Positions 1 through 5,975 of a stretch of DNA of 36,497 bases are shown here, one piece after another. Below the pieces are notes generated by a model. It worked only from the letters and a program-made list of their open reading frames with translations. It did no database searches and had not been told where the DNA came from. Within the stretch, counting starts at the first letter, position 1, and each line of letters opens with the position of its first letter. Position numbers and translations under genes: made by a program. This DNA is from Alphaproteobacteria bacterium (lineage in GTDB: Bacteria > Pseudomonadota > Alphaproteobacteria > Caulobacterales > Hyphomonadaceae). The stretch spans positions 1-36,497 of the forward strand of contig JAGWYJ010000033.1 in NCBI GenBank assembly GCA_018969425.1. Direction: 5' to 3'.

Positions 1-1227
1 GCAGCCAGCCCTGAATCGGTAGGCTTTGATTCTGCGCGTCTGAAAAAGCTGGATGACTACATGGCCAAGGTGGTCGCCGACGGCCGCGTGGCGGGGATGA
101 CGACCCTCCTTGCGCGTCACGGACAGATTGTCGGGTTCAAGACCTACGGCAAGGCGGATCTCGAGAAGAACAAGCCGATGACGGAAGACACGATTTTCCG
201 CATCTATTCGATGACGAAGCCGATCACCGGCGTCGCGATGATGATTCTGTTTGAAGAAGGCAAGTGGCGGCTCGACGATCCGGTGACGCGTTACGTTCCG
301 GAGTTCAAGGCCCTCAGGGTGGTCAAGTCGATCAACCCGGACGGATCGCTCGTTCTTGAGGACATGAAGCGCCCGCCCACCATGCGCGAGATCATGAGCC
401 ATACGGCGGGCTTCGGGTACGGCCTCGCTGAAGAGCATCCTGTCGACAAGCTGTATCGCGAGAAGCAGGTCCTCTCCTCGACCAGTCTTAAGGAGATGAT
501 TGATCGCACCGCTCAGATCCCCCTGATGTATCAGCCGGGCACCAGCTGGTATTACTCATCCGCCGTCGATATCCAGGGCTACATTGTCGAGAAGCTGTCG
601 GGTCAGAAGTTCGGCGATTTCCTCGCCGAGCGGGTCTTCAAGCCCCTGAAGATGAACGACACGGCGTTCTACACGGGCGCCGAGAAGGCGGATCGTCTTG
701 CGGCGGTTTATGTCTTCGATCGCGATCAGGGCAAGATCGTCGAGGCCAAGTCTCTCTTCGGCGTCGCCATGCCGGATTACACCAAGCCGCCGGCGGCTGA
801 GAGCGGCGGCGGCGGTCTGGTCTCCACGACCATGGACTACGCCCGCTTCAGCCAGATGGTGCTGAACGGCGGCGCGCTGGAGGGCGTTCGCCTCCTCTCG
901 CCGGCGACCGTGGAGCTTATGGGGACCAACGTCATTCCCAAGAGTGTCCTGGTCTCGAGCAATGGCACCTCGGTGGCGCAGTTCAACGAGGCGGTTGGCT
1001 TCGGTCTCGACTTTCAGGTTGTGAACGATGCGCGCGCCGCCGGCAGTCTCCAGGGCGACGGATCGATCAGCTGGGGAGGAGCGGCCGGAACCTGGTTCTG
1101 GATCGACCCCACCAATGATCTCATCTTCGTGGGCATGATCCAGCGTATGGGGGGCACCGGCGGAGATGATCTGGGAACGATGGCGCGGACCCTGACCTAT
1201 CAGGCGCTCGTTGAACCCGGCAAATAG
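1..1227 (+). CDS. Beta-lactamase-family serine hydrolase (class C / class VIII esterase type), 5' end cut by window
   Basis: The reading frame is open from base 1, and the residues before the first ATG (position 61) already look like the start of this family (SPESVGFDSARLKKLDDYM), so the true start lies outside the window. The nucleophile motif SMTK (Ser at base 208, Lys three residues on) is the SxxK of serine beta-lactamases, DD-peptidases and EstB-like esterases. Further on are HTAGFGYG and a WYYSS segment in the place of the usual YxN motif, then a G-rich stretch (SGGGGLVSTTMDYARF) and WGGAAGTWFWIDP near the end. These are typical of penicillin-binding-protein-like hydrolases described as esterases or peptidases; the substrate cannot be told. 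No signal peptide is visible because the start is missing. The gene is closed by an intrinsic terminator about 50 bases downstream. The family call is sure; an antibiotic-degrading role is not supported. Confidence 0.9.
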   Translation, partial: AASPESVGFDSARLKKLDDYMAKVVADGRVAGMTTLLARHGQIVGFKTYGKADLEKNKPMTEDTIFRIYSMTKPITGVAMMILFEEGKWRLDDPVTRYVPEFKALRVVKSINPDGSLVLEDMKRPPTMREIMSHTAGFGYGLAEEHPVDKLYREKQVLSSTSLKEMIDRTAQIPLMYQPGTSWYYSSAVDIQGYIVEKLSGQKFGDFLAERVFKPLKMNDTAFYTGAEKADRLAAVYVFDRDQGKIVEAKSLFGVAMPDYTKPPAAESGGGGLVSTTMDYARFSQMVLNGGALEGVRLLSPATVELMGTNVIPKSVLVSSNGTSVAQFNEAVGFGLDFQVVNDARAAGSLQGDGSISWGGAAGTWFWIDPTNDLIFVGMIQRMGGTGGDDLGTMARTLTYQALVEPGK

Positions 1228-1275
1228 GACATAGGCGCCATGGGGCTTCGGCCCGGTGTCTGAAGGATGAGGATG

Positions 1276-1307
1276 GGGGGCGGATGAAGATCCGCCCCCT
1301 CTTTTTT
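1276..1307 (+). terminator. Rho-independent terminator of the serine hydrolase gene
   Basis: A perfect 10-base stem (GGGGGCGGAT / ATCCGCCCCC) with a GAAG tetraloop is followed by TCTTTTTT. It lies about 50 bases after the stop codon of the upstream gene. Confidence 0.88.
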
Positions 1308-1582
1308 ACTGAATCCGGACGGTCCTGTCTGTCCGCCGGTCTTTTGAAACGCCTGCGGACAGGATGGTCGGGAGCTGACGCGAAACCACGCATCAATACG
1401 GGTTCGACCAAAATTTTGCGGGAACGGCTCAGGCAGGGCCCATCCGGCTTCGCGGCGAAGTGACCCGTTGGTAGACAGCCCCCAACTCTGCAATTCCGTG
1501 ATCGGGCTGGAGAGCCAGCGTCAACCCGCCGACCGCTGCCTCGTATCCCGGCGTGTTGATCGAACCGCTTTGGCGAGGTGGC
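1308..1582. other. Stretch without a recognisable gene, next to toxin-antitoxin remnants
   Basis: About 275 bases between the terminator and the end of the toxin remnant. Short frames on both strands resemble no family I know, and none has a convincing ribosome binding site. One minus-strand frame around 1430-1630 reads somewhat protein-like (INTPGYEAAVGGLTLALQPD), but it overlaps the toxin remnant and could be chance or decayed mobile DNA. Confidence 0.4.
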
Positions 1583-1735
1583 TCACCCCCGCATCGCCGC
1601 CACCCAGTCCCGCAGCGTCCCGCAGGCCTCATCGAGCGGGATCCGCGGCCCCCAGAACATTGGGGCGATGCGGGTCTGGTCGGCGACCTGTGTCAGTAAC
1701 GGCGCGAAGCCCGGCTCGTCGTGGACGAAACTCAT
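1583..1735 (-). pseudogene. AbiEii/AbiGii-type nucleotidyltransferase toxin, internally deleted remnant (50 codons)
   Basis: This short minus-strand frame begins with ATG at 1735 and ends with TGA at 1583. Its first ~22 residues, MSFVHDEPGFAPLLTQVADQ and on, resemble the N-terminus of AbiEii-type nucleotidyltransferase toxins. Its last ~25 residues, MFWGPRIPLDEACGTLRDWV and on, resemble the C-terminal end of the same family as I recall it. The catalytic middle (several hundred residues, including the GGTS..D.D nucleotidyltransferase motif) is absent, so an in-frame internal deletion is the simplest reading. The ATG overlaps the stop of the upstream antitoxin remnant by 4 bases (ATGA), the usual geometry of an antitoxin-toxin operon. 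It cannot be an active toxin. Alternative: an unrelated small protein. The assignment rests on remembered family sequence, not an alignment. Confidence 0.62.
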
Positions 1736-2310
1736 GCAGCGCTCGCTTCTGTCTCAAGTAAGGCTTCGTCGACCAATGCCAGCGTCGCCTTCGTGCCGTA
1801 TGTCTCGGCCATCTTGCGCAACCGCATGCGATTCCAACGCCCGCTCCGCAGGGTCGCGACCAGCCCCTCGCGCAGTACGCTCAGCCCGACGCCGGCCATG
1901 TCGTGGTGCTGGAGCAGGTCGACGATGAACCACTCGGCGGTCGGCTGCTCGGGGAAGTACACGCGCCGCAGCAGGAAGCGACGGCCGCCGAGCTGGAACT
2001 CGCCGCTTCGCCGCGTGTTGTAGACCAGCGTGACCGCAAACATCGCCGTGGAACCCAGGCCGAGGGCATTCCAGCAGGGCGGGCCGGTCACGAGGAACCG
2101 CTCGCCGCCGAGAAACGCGTTTAGGAGCGCCTCGTCGGACGCCCCCGATGTCCCTCGCGCCGACGTCAACGATCGGCTCGTTGGCGTAAACTGCCTCCGA
2201 ATCGTCTCTAGGCCGTCCCAGAGCCCCGCAGACCTCCAGAGCCGTCCGCCGGGGTTCTGGCGCCAGACGCCGCGGCGCTGGCGCAGAGCAGGGCTCGGCG
2301 CGCGCTCGGA
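1732..2310 (-). pseudogene. AbiEi-like antitoxin, 5'-degraded; partner of the deleted toxin
   Basis: The minus-strand frame is open from inside tRNA-Asn (2451) down to TGA at 1732, but only the part from about 2190 downward looks like a protein: SDEALLNAFLGG, FLVTGPPCWNALGLGSTAMF, VYNTRRSGEFQLGGRRFLLR, PTAEWFIVDLLQHHDMAGV and YGTKATLALVDEALLE. This pattern is what I know from antitoxin-like proteins (AbiEi / DUF6088 type) encoded directly before AbiEii toxins. The N-terminal winged-helix DNA-binding region expected in a ~200-residue antitoxin is not recognisable, and no ATG occurs between the tRNA and the conserved part. The 5' end is therefore probably lost or scrambled. Upstream limits are uncertain; the interval given is a compromise. 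A GTG/TTG start yielding a short functional protein cannot be excluded. Confidence 0.6.
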
Positions 2311-2424
2311 CCGACACCTCGCGAAACCCCCGCTCTCACAGGTCAAAACGGCGAGGGAACATGTGCGGTGACCAACGAGGCACTCTGTTGACCGCCTGCG
2401 CACGAGGATTTTACGGGGATGAAA

Positions 2425-2500
2425 TGGCTCCGCGGGTTGGACTCGAACCAACGACCAGTCGATTAACAGTCGACTGCTCTACCAACTGAGCTACCGCGGA
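2425..2500 (-). tRNA. tRNA-Asn (anticodon GTT)
   Basis: On the minus strand the acceptor arms TCCGCGG and CCGCGGA pair perfectly. The D-arm (TAGCTCAGTTGGTAGAGC), the anticodon loop CTGTTAATC with GTT, and the T-arm (GGTTCGAGTCC) are all present, and CCA is encoded at the 3' end (2425-2427). The length is 76 nt. The DNA immediately downstream of its 3' end is the degraded toxin-antitoxin region, a common integration position for mobile DNA, though I see no repeated tRNA fragment. Confidence 0.97.
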
Positions 2501-2602
2501 ACTCGGTGGAAGCGGGGTCTATAGCGTCCCGTTTCGAGCGCGGCAATCCCCGGCGGGGCGAGTTTCTTCGGGGCTGGGGCAGGATCCGCGCGAACTCGCG
2601 TC

Positions 2603-2634
2603 GACGCAAAAAGAAACGGGAGCCGAAGGCTCCC
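2603..2634 (-). terminator. Rho-independent terminator on the minus strand
   Basis: On the minus strand GGGAGCC, loop TTC, GGCTCCC is followed by GTTTCTTTTT. It ends transcription coming from the right (tRNA-Cys side or the candidate small RNA) before tRNA-Asn. Confidence 0.75.
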
Positions 2635-2690
2635 GCAAAGGCGTTTGGGTGATGGTAGGGTGTCTTCAAGGAAGACAACCACACCATCCC
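2603..2690 (-). ncRNA. Candidate structured small RNA (or small-peptide mRNA) between two tRNA genes
   Basis: On the minus strand an imperfect hairpin of about 15 pairs occupies about 2651-2688. GATGGT pairs with ACCATC and TGTCTTC pairs with GAAGACA around a short loop. It is followed by a second GC-rich hairpin and a U-run that form an intrinsic terminator. A consensus CtrA box lies about 10-25 bases upstream. Hairpin plus terminator without a conserved coding frame suggests a small RNA of roughly 80-90 nt. A frame starting ATGGTGTGG at 2687 also exists, but the terminator lies inside it. No matching -10 element is convincing. Inference only. Confidence 0.4.
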
Positions 2691-2699
2691 TCGGGCCGG

Positions 2700-2715
2700 T
2701 TAATGGCGGGTTAAC
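2700..2715 (+). promoter_or_regulatory. Consensus CtrA binding box
   Basis: TTAATGGCGGGTTAAC matches the CtrA consensus TTAA-N7-TTAAC exactly. A GANTC site (GAGTC, 2733-2737), the target of CcrM methylation in this group, lies 18 bases away. The nearest possible target is the candidate small RNA on the minus strand; no plus-strand coding gene starts close by. Confidence 0.65.
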
Positions 2716-2882
2716 GTTAGCAGCTTGTTCAAGAGTCTTTCGCGATTTTCATCATTTGGCTGTCGGGTCCTGACGCCGCCCGGGAAGCGATCCCGGACCC
2801 GCAAGGAGCCCGTCGGCCGTTCGCCTCGGGGCAAAGGCGCGAAGCTGGAATACCGGCCGGGGCTTTCTAAAGTCAGGGAAGT

Positions 2883-2956
2883 TGGAGGCCACGCCCGGAA
2901 TCGAACCGGGGTACGCGGATTTGCAGTCCGATGCGTCACCACTCCGCCACGTGGCC
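2883..2956 (-). tRNA. tRNA-Cys (anticodon GCA)
   Basis: On the minus strand the sequence starts GGCCACGTGGCGGAGTGGT, has the anticodon GCA in CTGCAAA, a T-arm CCCCGGTTCGATTCCGGG, and an acceptor end closing with CGTGGCC plus encoded CCA (2883-2885). The length is 74 nt. Confidence 0.97.
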
Positions 2957-3075
2957 TCGCTGATAACCTCGTCGCCTGGCGGAGCGACGGAGGGGCGCGT
3001 TGCGCACGGACACGCCTATGCTAAGAGGCCGGGGCGCACAAGTGCCTTGAGTCCCGCAAATCCGAGGGGTCCGCA

Positions 3076-3726
3076 GTGGATATGGAATCGGCCCGACTTG
3101 CCCTGATCGATAGTCAGGTGCGACCCAATGATGTGACGGATCGTCGTCTCATCTCCGCGATGGCGTCTGTGCCGCGAGAAGCGTTCCTGCCGGAGGCCCG
3201 TCAGGCCCTCGCTTACGCCGATGCGGTCGTGGAGACCGCGCCGGGCCGGTATCTCTGGGCTGCGAGAGATTTTTCAAAAGTTCTCAACGCGGCGGCGGTG
3301 GCGCCCGGCGATCGTGTTCTCGATGTCGCTCCGGGAACCGGTTACTCCTCGGCGGTCCTCGCGAAACTTGCTGCAAAAGTGATTGCTCTCGAACAGACGC
3401 CGCAGGCCGCCGAGGCTCTCTCGGCCACGCTGGCGAAAGTCGGGGCGGTCGGGGTCGAGGTGATCGCAGGCGACCTGTCGACGGCCGCTGCGGGCAAGGG
3501 GCCCTTCGACGTGATATTCGTCAACGGCGCGGTCGAAGACCCTGCGCCGGCCTGGCTTGAGGCTCTGGCCGAGGGCGGCAGGCTGGCCGTTGTGGTGTCC
3601 GAAGGTCCTGTGCGTCGGGCGAGGATCTATACCCGTTCGGGCGGGGTGACGGCCTTTCGTTCGCCCTTCGAGACGGCCGCCCCGCGTCTGCCGGGGTTCG
3701 AGGCTCCGGTCCGCTTTGAGTTCTGA
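3076..3726 (+). CDS. Protein-L-isoaspartate O-methyltransferase-like protein (divergent)
   Basis: A 216-residue SAM-dependent methyltransferase fold of the PIMT family. The N-terminus (DSQVRPNDVTDRRLISAM, then VPREAFLPE) is that of the alphaproteobacterial PIMT-like proteins found before TolC genes. The SAM-binding motif I reads VLDVAPGTGYSSAVLA (residues 81-96), with an acidic residue after beta-2 (ALEQTPQAAE). The segment before motif I (YLWAARDFSKVLNAAAV) departs from the substrate loop of true PIMT, so isoaspartate repair is doubtful. A clearly canonical PIMT is encoded at 26447. A GAGG at 3064-3067 sits 8 bases before the GTG at 3076; the ATG at 3082 would be 14 bases away, so GTG is preferred. 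It may be functionally tied to the adjacent tolC-like gene. Confidence 0.85.
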   Translation: MDMESARLALIDSQVRPNDVTDRRLISAMASVPREAFLPEARQALAYADAVVETAPGRYLWAARDFSKVLNAAAVAPGDRVLDVAPGTGYSSAVLAKLAAKVIALEQTPQAAEALSATLAKVGAVGVEVIAGDLSTAAAGKGPFDVIFVNGAVEDPAPAWLEALAEGGRLAVVVSEGPVRRARIYTRSGGVTAFRSPFETAAPRLPGFEAPVRFEF

Positions 3727-3778
3727 GCGATCGGCAGGACCGGCCTGCGGGTTGTTTTGATCACGAGTCTCAGGCTAG

Positions 3779-3807
3779 TTGACACTGTCAGGTAGCGCTG
3801 GAACTGT
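3779..3807 (+). promoter_or_regulatory. Possible promoter of the tolC-like gene
   Basis: TTGACA at 3779-3784 is a perfect sigma-70-type -35. The hexamer 17 bases downstream (AACTGT) is a weak -10. A GANTC site (GAGTC, around 3765) lies just upstream. The element sits about 35-60 bases before the start codon. Confidence 0.4.
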
Positions 3808-3840
3808 GCTGTTCGCCGCTTCCGTGGAAGGATTTTGGAC

Positions 3841-5142
3841 ATGAGACGCATCGCCGCCGCCGGTTTCCTCGCCCTCCTGTCGGTTCCGGCCAGCGCGCAG
3901 GCCGCCCGCGAGACCCTGGCGGAGGCCGTCGCCTCCGCCCTGTCGGCCAATCCCTCGCTTCAGGCGGAGCGCCGGACGCGGGAAGGCGCGGCCGAGCGGG
4001 TTGAGCAGGCCCGAGCGGCCGGCCGTCCCTCCCTGGCCCTGAACGGCTCCTATTCGGCGCAGAAGACCGAGGTCGGTCAGACCTTCACCATCGGAGGGCT
4101 GACGTTTCCGTCCGACGGGCAGGGCCAGCAGGCTACGGCGGGCCTCGAAGCCCGTCAGACGCTGTACGCAGGAGGCGCGGTCGCCGCCCAGAGGCGTCAG
4201 GCTGAAGCCGGATCTGAAGCGTCAGGAGAGCGTCTGAGGTCTTATGAGCAGGGCCTCATCCTGGACGTCGTCGCCGCCTATGTGGATGTCCGGCGGAGCG
4301 AGCGCGAGCTCGCGATACGCGAGGACAACGTCGCCTCCCTGAAGCAGCAGGTCCAGGCCGCCCGCGACCGGTTTGATGTCGGCGAGGTGACCCGCACCGA
4401 TATCGCCCAGGCGGAGGCGCGTCTTGCCGGCGCAGAGGCCAATCTGGCCGGAGCCCGGGCCGGCCTCGGCGCGTCACGGGCGGCTTTTGAAAGACTGGTC
4501 GGCCGGCCGCCTGTGCAGCTGGCCGAGCCCCCGTCCCCGCCGGCGATGCCGGCCAGCCTTGATGACGCTCTGGCTGAGGCGCTGCGGGCCAACCCGGACG
4601 TGATCGCCGCGCGCGCCGCAGCCTCAGCCGCCGAGGCGGGCGTAGATGTCGCTCGCGGCGCCCTGCGCCCGCGGCTCGGGATCGTCGGGCGGGCGGGAAT
4701 GCAGGAAACGAGGCAGGATCAGACCTTCCGGGACACCAGTCTCGCCCTGACCGCAGAACTGTCGATCCCTCTGTATACGGGCGGTCTGGCCGGGTCGAAG
4801 ACCCGTGAATCCCGTCTCGACGCGGACCGGGCTCGTTTTGAGGCGGCGGCGGTCGAGCGGGCCGTGACTGCTCAGGTGGCGAGCCTGTGGCACTCGGTGA
4901 CGGCCGCCCGTCAGTCGATCGCGGCCTCGCGCAGCCAGGTCGCGGCCGCGGAAATCGCGCTTGAAGGGGCCAAGCAGGAACTCGCCGTGGGCACCCGAAT
5001 CACTCTCGACGTTCTCGATCAGGAGCGTGAGCTTCGCGAGGCCCAGCTCGGGCTGATCGACGCCGAGCGGTCGGAATATGTCGCTATCCACGAATTCCTG
5101 GCCTCTCTGGGGCGTCTGACCCCCGAGTTGATCGCGCGTTAA
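3841..5142 (+). CDS. tolC: TolC-family outer membrane channel protein
   Basis: A 433-residue outer membrane factor for type I secretion and/or efflux. A signal peptide (MRRIAAAGFLALLSVPASAQA) precedes the mature start ARETLAEAV. Two outer-membrane-efflux repeats follow: TLAEAVASALSANPSL and DDALAEALRANPDVIAARAA, each leading into long alanine/glutamate/glutamine-rich helices that build the periplasmic tunnel. ARQTLYAGG and ELSIPLYTGG mark the strand segments of each half. The closing motif DVLDQERELREAQLGLIDAERSE is typical of TolC. AAGGA at 3828-3832, 8 bases upstream, supports the ATG at 3841. The position before popZ matches the Caulobacter TolC homologue (rsaF type). The partner ABC and membrane-fusion proteins are not in the window. 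Confidence 0.93.
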   Translation: MRRIAAAGFLALLSVPASAQAARETLAEAVASALSANPSLQAERRTREGAAERVEQARAAGRPSLALNGSYSAQKTEVGQTFTIGGLTFPSDGQGQQATAGLEARQTLYAGGAVAAQRRQAEAGSEASGERLRSYEQGLILDVVAAYVDVRRSERELAIREDNVASLKQQVQAARDRFDVGEVTRTDIAQAEARLAGAEANLAGARAGLGASRAAFERLVGRPPVQLAEPPSPPAMPASLDDALAEALRANPDVIAARAAASAAEAGVDVARGALRPRLGIVGRAGMQETRQDQTFRDTSLALTAELSIPLYTGGLAGSKTRESRLDADRARFEAAAVERAVTAQVASLWHSVTAARQSIAASRSQVAAAEIALEGAKQELAVGTRITLDVLDQERELREAQLGLIDAERSEYVAIHEFLASLGRLTPELIAR

Positions 5143-5153
5143 CCTTCCTTTAG
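5139..5153 (+). promoter_or_regulatory. CtrA-like box upstream of popZ
   Basis: TTAACCTTCCTTTAG is TTAA-N7-TTAG, one base off the CtrA consensus. It begins in the stop codon of the tolC-like gene and lies about 70 bases before the popZ start. Control of popZ by CtrA is inference. Confidence 0.4.
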
Positions 5154-5222
5154 TTGAACCCCTGTCCTAGTAGGGTCGCCACTGGCGAAGGGATCTCCGT
5201 CAGGGTGAGGACAGGGGCAGTC

Positions 5223-5849
5223 ATGTCGGCCGATCAAGCGCAGCGCGAACCGACAATGGAGGAGATCCTCTCCTCGATCCGTCGGATCATTGAGGAAGAC
5301 GAGGGGACCCCGCCGAAGGCGGCCGCCCCGGAGCTTCCGCTCAAGTCCGCCGAGCCTCCGCTGGCGCTCAAGCCGGCTGTCGAGGAGGCCCCGATCTTCG
5401 CGCCTGTCTCGGCGAAAGCGCCTGCGCCCGAACCTGCGCAGGATTTCGAGCTGATCGACGTGCCTGGAGATACGTCAAATCCCTTCGACGACATCATCAT
5501 TCCGGCGGAAGATTTCGAGGATGAGCCCGAGACGGGAGCCGAAGAGGCCAGTTTCGCGGCCGATCTCGCCGCTCGCAGCGATCCGCCTCCGGCGCCCGCG
5601 CCGGTCATGGCTGAAGCGCCTGTCTTTTCCGAGCCGCCTCTGGTGGGTGAGCCTGTCGCCGCCAAGGCGGCCGGCGCCCTGGGGCGCCTGATGGGGGCGA
5701 TGACCGTCACCCCCGGTCAGACCCTCGATGGGATCGTGCGTGAGCTTCTGAAGCCGATGCTGAAGGAGTGGCTGGACGAGCGCCTGCCGGAGCTCGTTGA
5801 GGCCGAGGTCGCCCGTGAGATCGATCGCATTCGCCGTATGAGCCGCTGA
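5223..5849 (+). CDS. popZ: Polar organizing protein PopZ (DUF2497)
   Basis: A 208-residue scaffold protein. Known PopZ proteins self-assemble at cell poles, tether ParB-parS centromeres and recruit cell-cycle kinases and proteases. The N-terminal partner-binding helix is clear (EPTMEEILSSIRRIIEEDE, residues 9-27). The C-terminal oligomerisation region is also clear (QTLDGIVRELLKPMLKEWLD at 166-185, then LPELVEAEVAREIDRIRRM). Residues ~28-150 form a low-complexity acidic, proline- and alanine-rich linker, longer than the roughly 177-residue Caulobacter protein would need. The start at 5223 is chosen because MSADQ begins just before the conserved helix and a purine-rich GGACAGGGG lies upstream; an in-frame upstream start would add a non-conserved tail. 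It lies between the tolC-like gene and valS, the Caulobacter order. Confidence 0.93.
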   Translation: MSADQAQREPTMEEILSSIRRIIEEDEGTPPKAAAPELPLKSAEPPLALKPAVEEAPIFAPVSAKAPAPEPAQDFELIDVPGDTSNPFDDIIIPAEDFEDEPETGAEEASFAADLAARSDPPPAPAPVMAEAPVFSEPPLVGEPVAAKAAGALGRLMGAMTVTPGQTLDGIVRELLKPMLKEWLDERLPELVEAEVAREIDRIRRMSR

Positions 5850-5975
5850 GGCGGCGGCTCCGCCTTGGGAGCCGTTCCCTCAGAACTCGCTTCGATAAGG
5901 CCCCGGCGGGATGACACGAGCGTTGCGAAGGGCTAGTTCTCCTCGCCCCATGTGCAGACAGCCGCGCCGGATCCG

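Noticed and set aside
1-1227. Serine hydrolase as an antibiotic-resistance beta-lactamase
   Set aside because: SxxK alone also marks esterases and peptidases; the YxN motif is altered to YSS, so resistance is unsupported.
2725-3106. Plus-strand frames through tRNA-Cys
   Set aside because: They cross a tRNA gene and have Arg/Pro-rich random-looking sequence.
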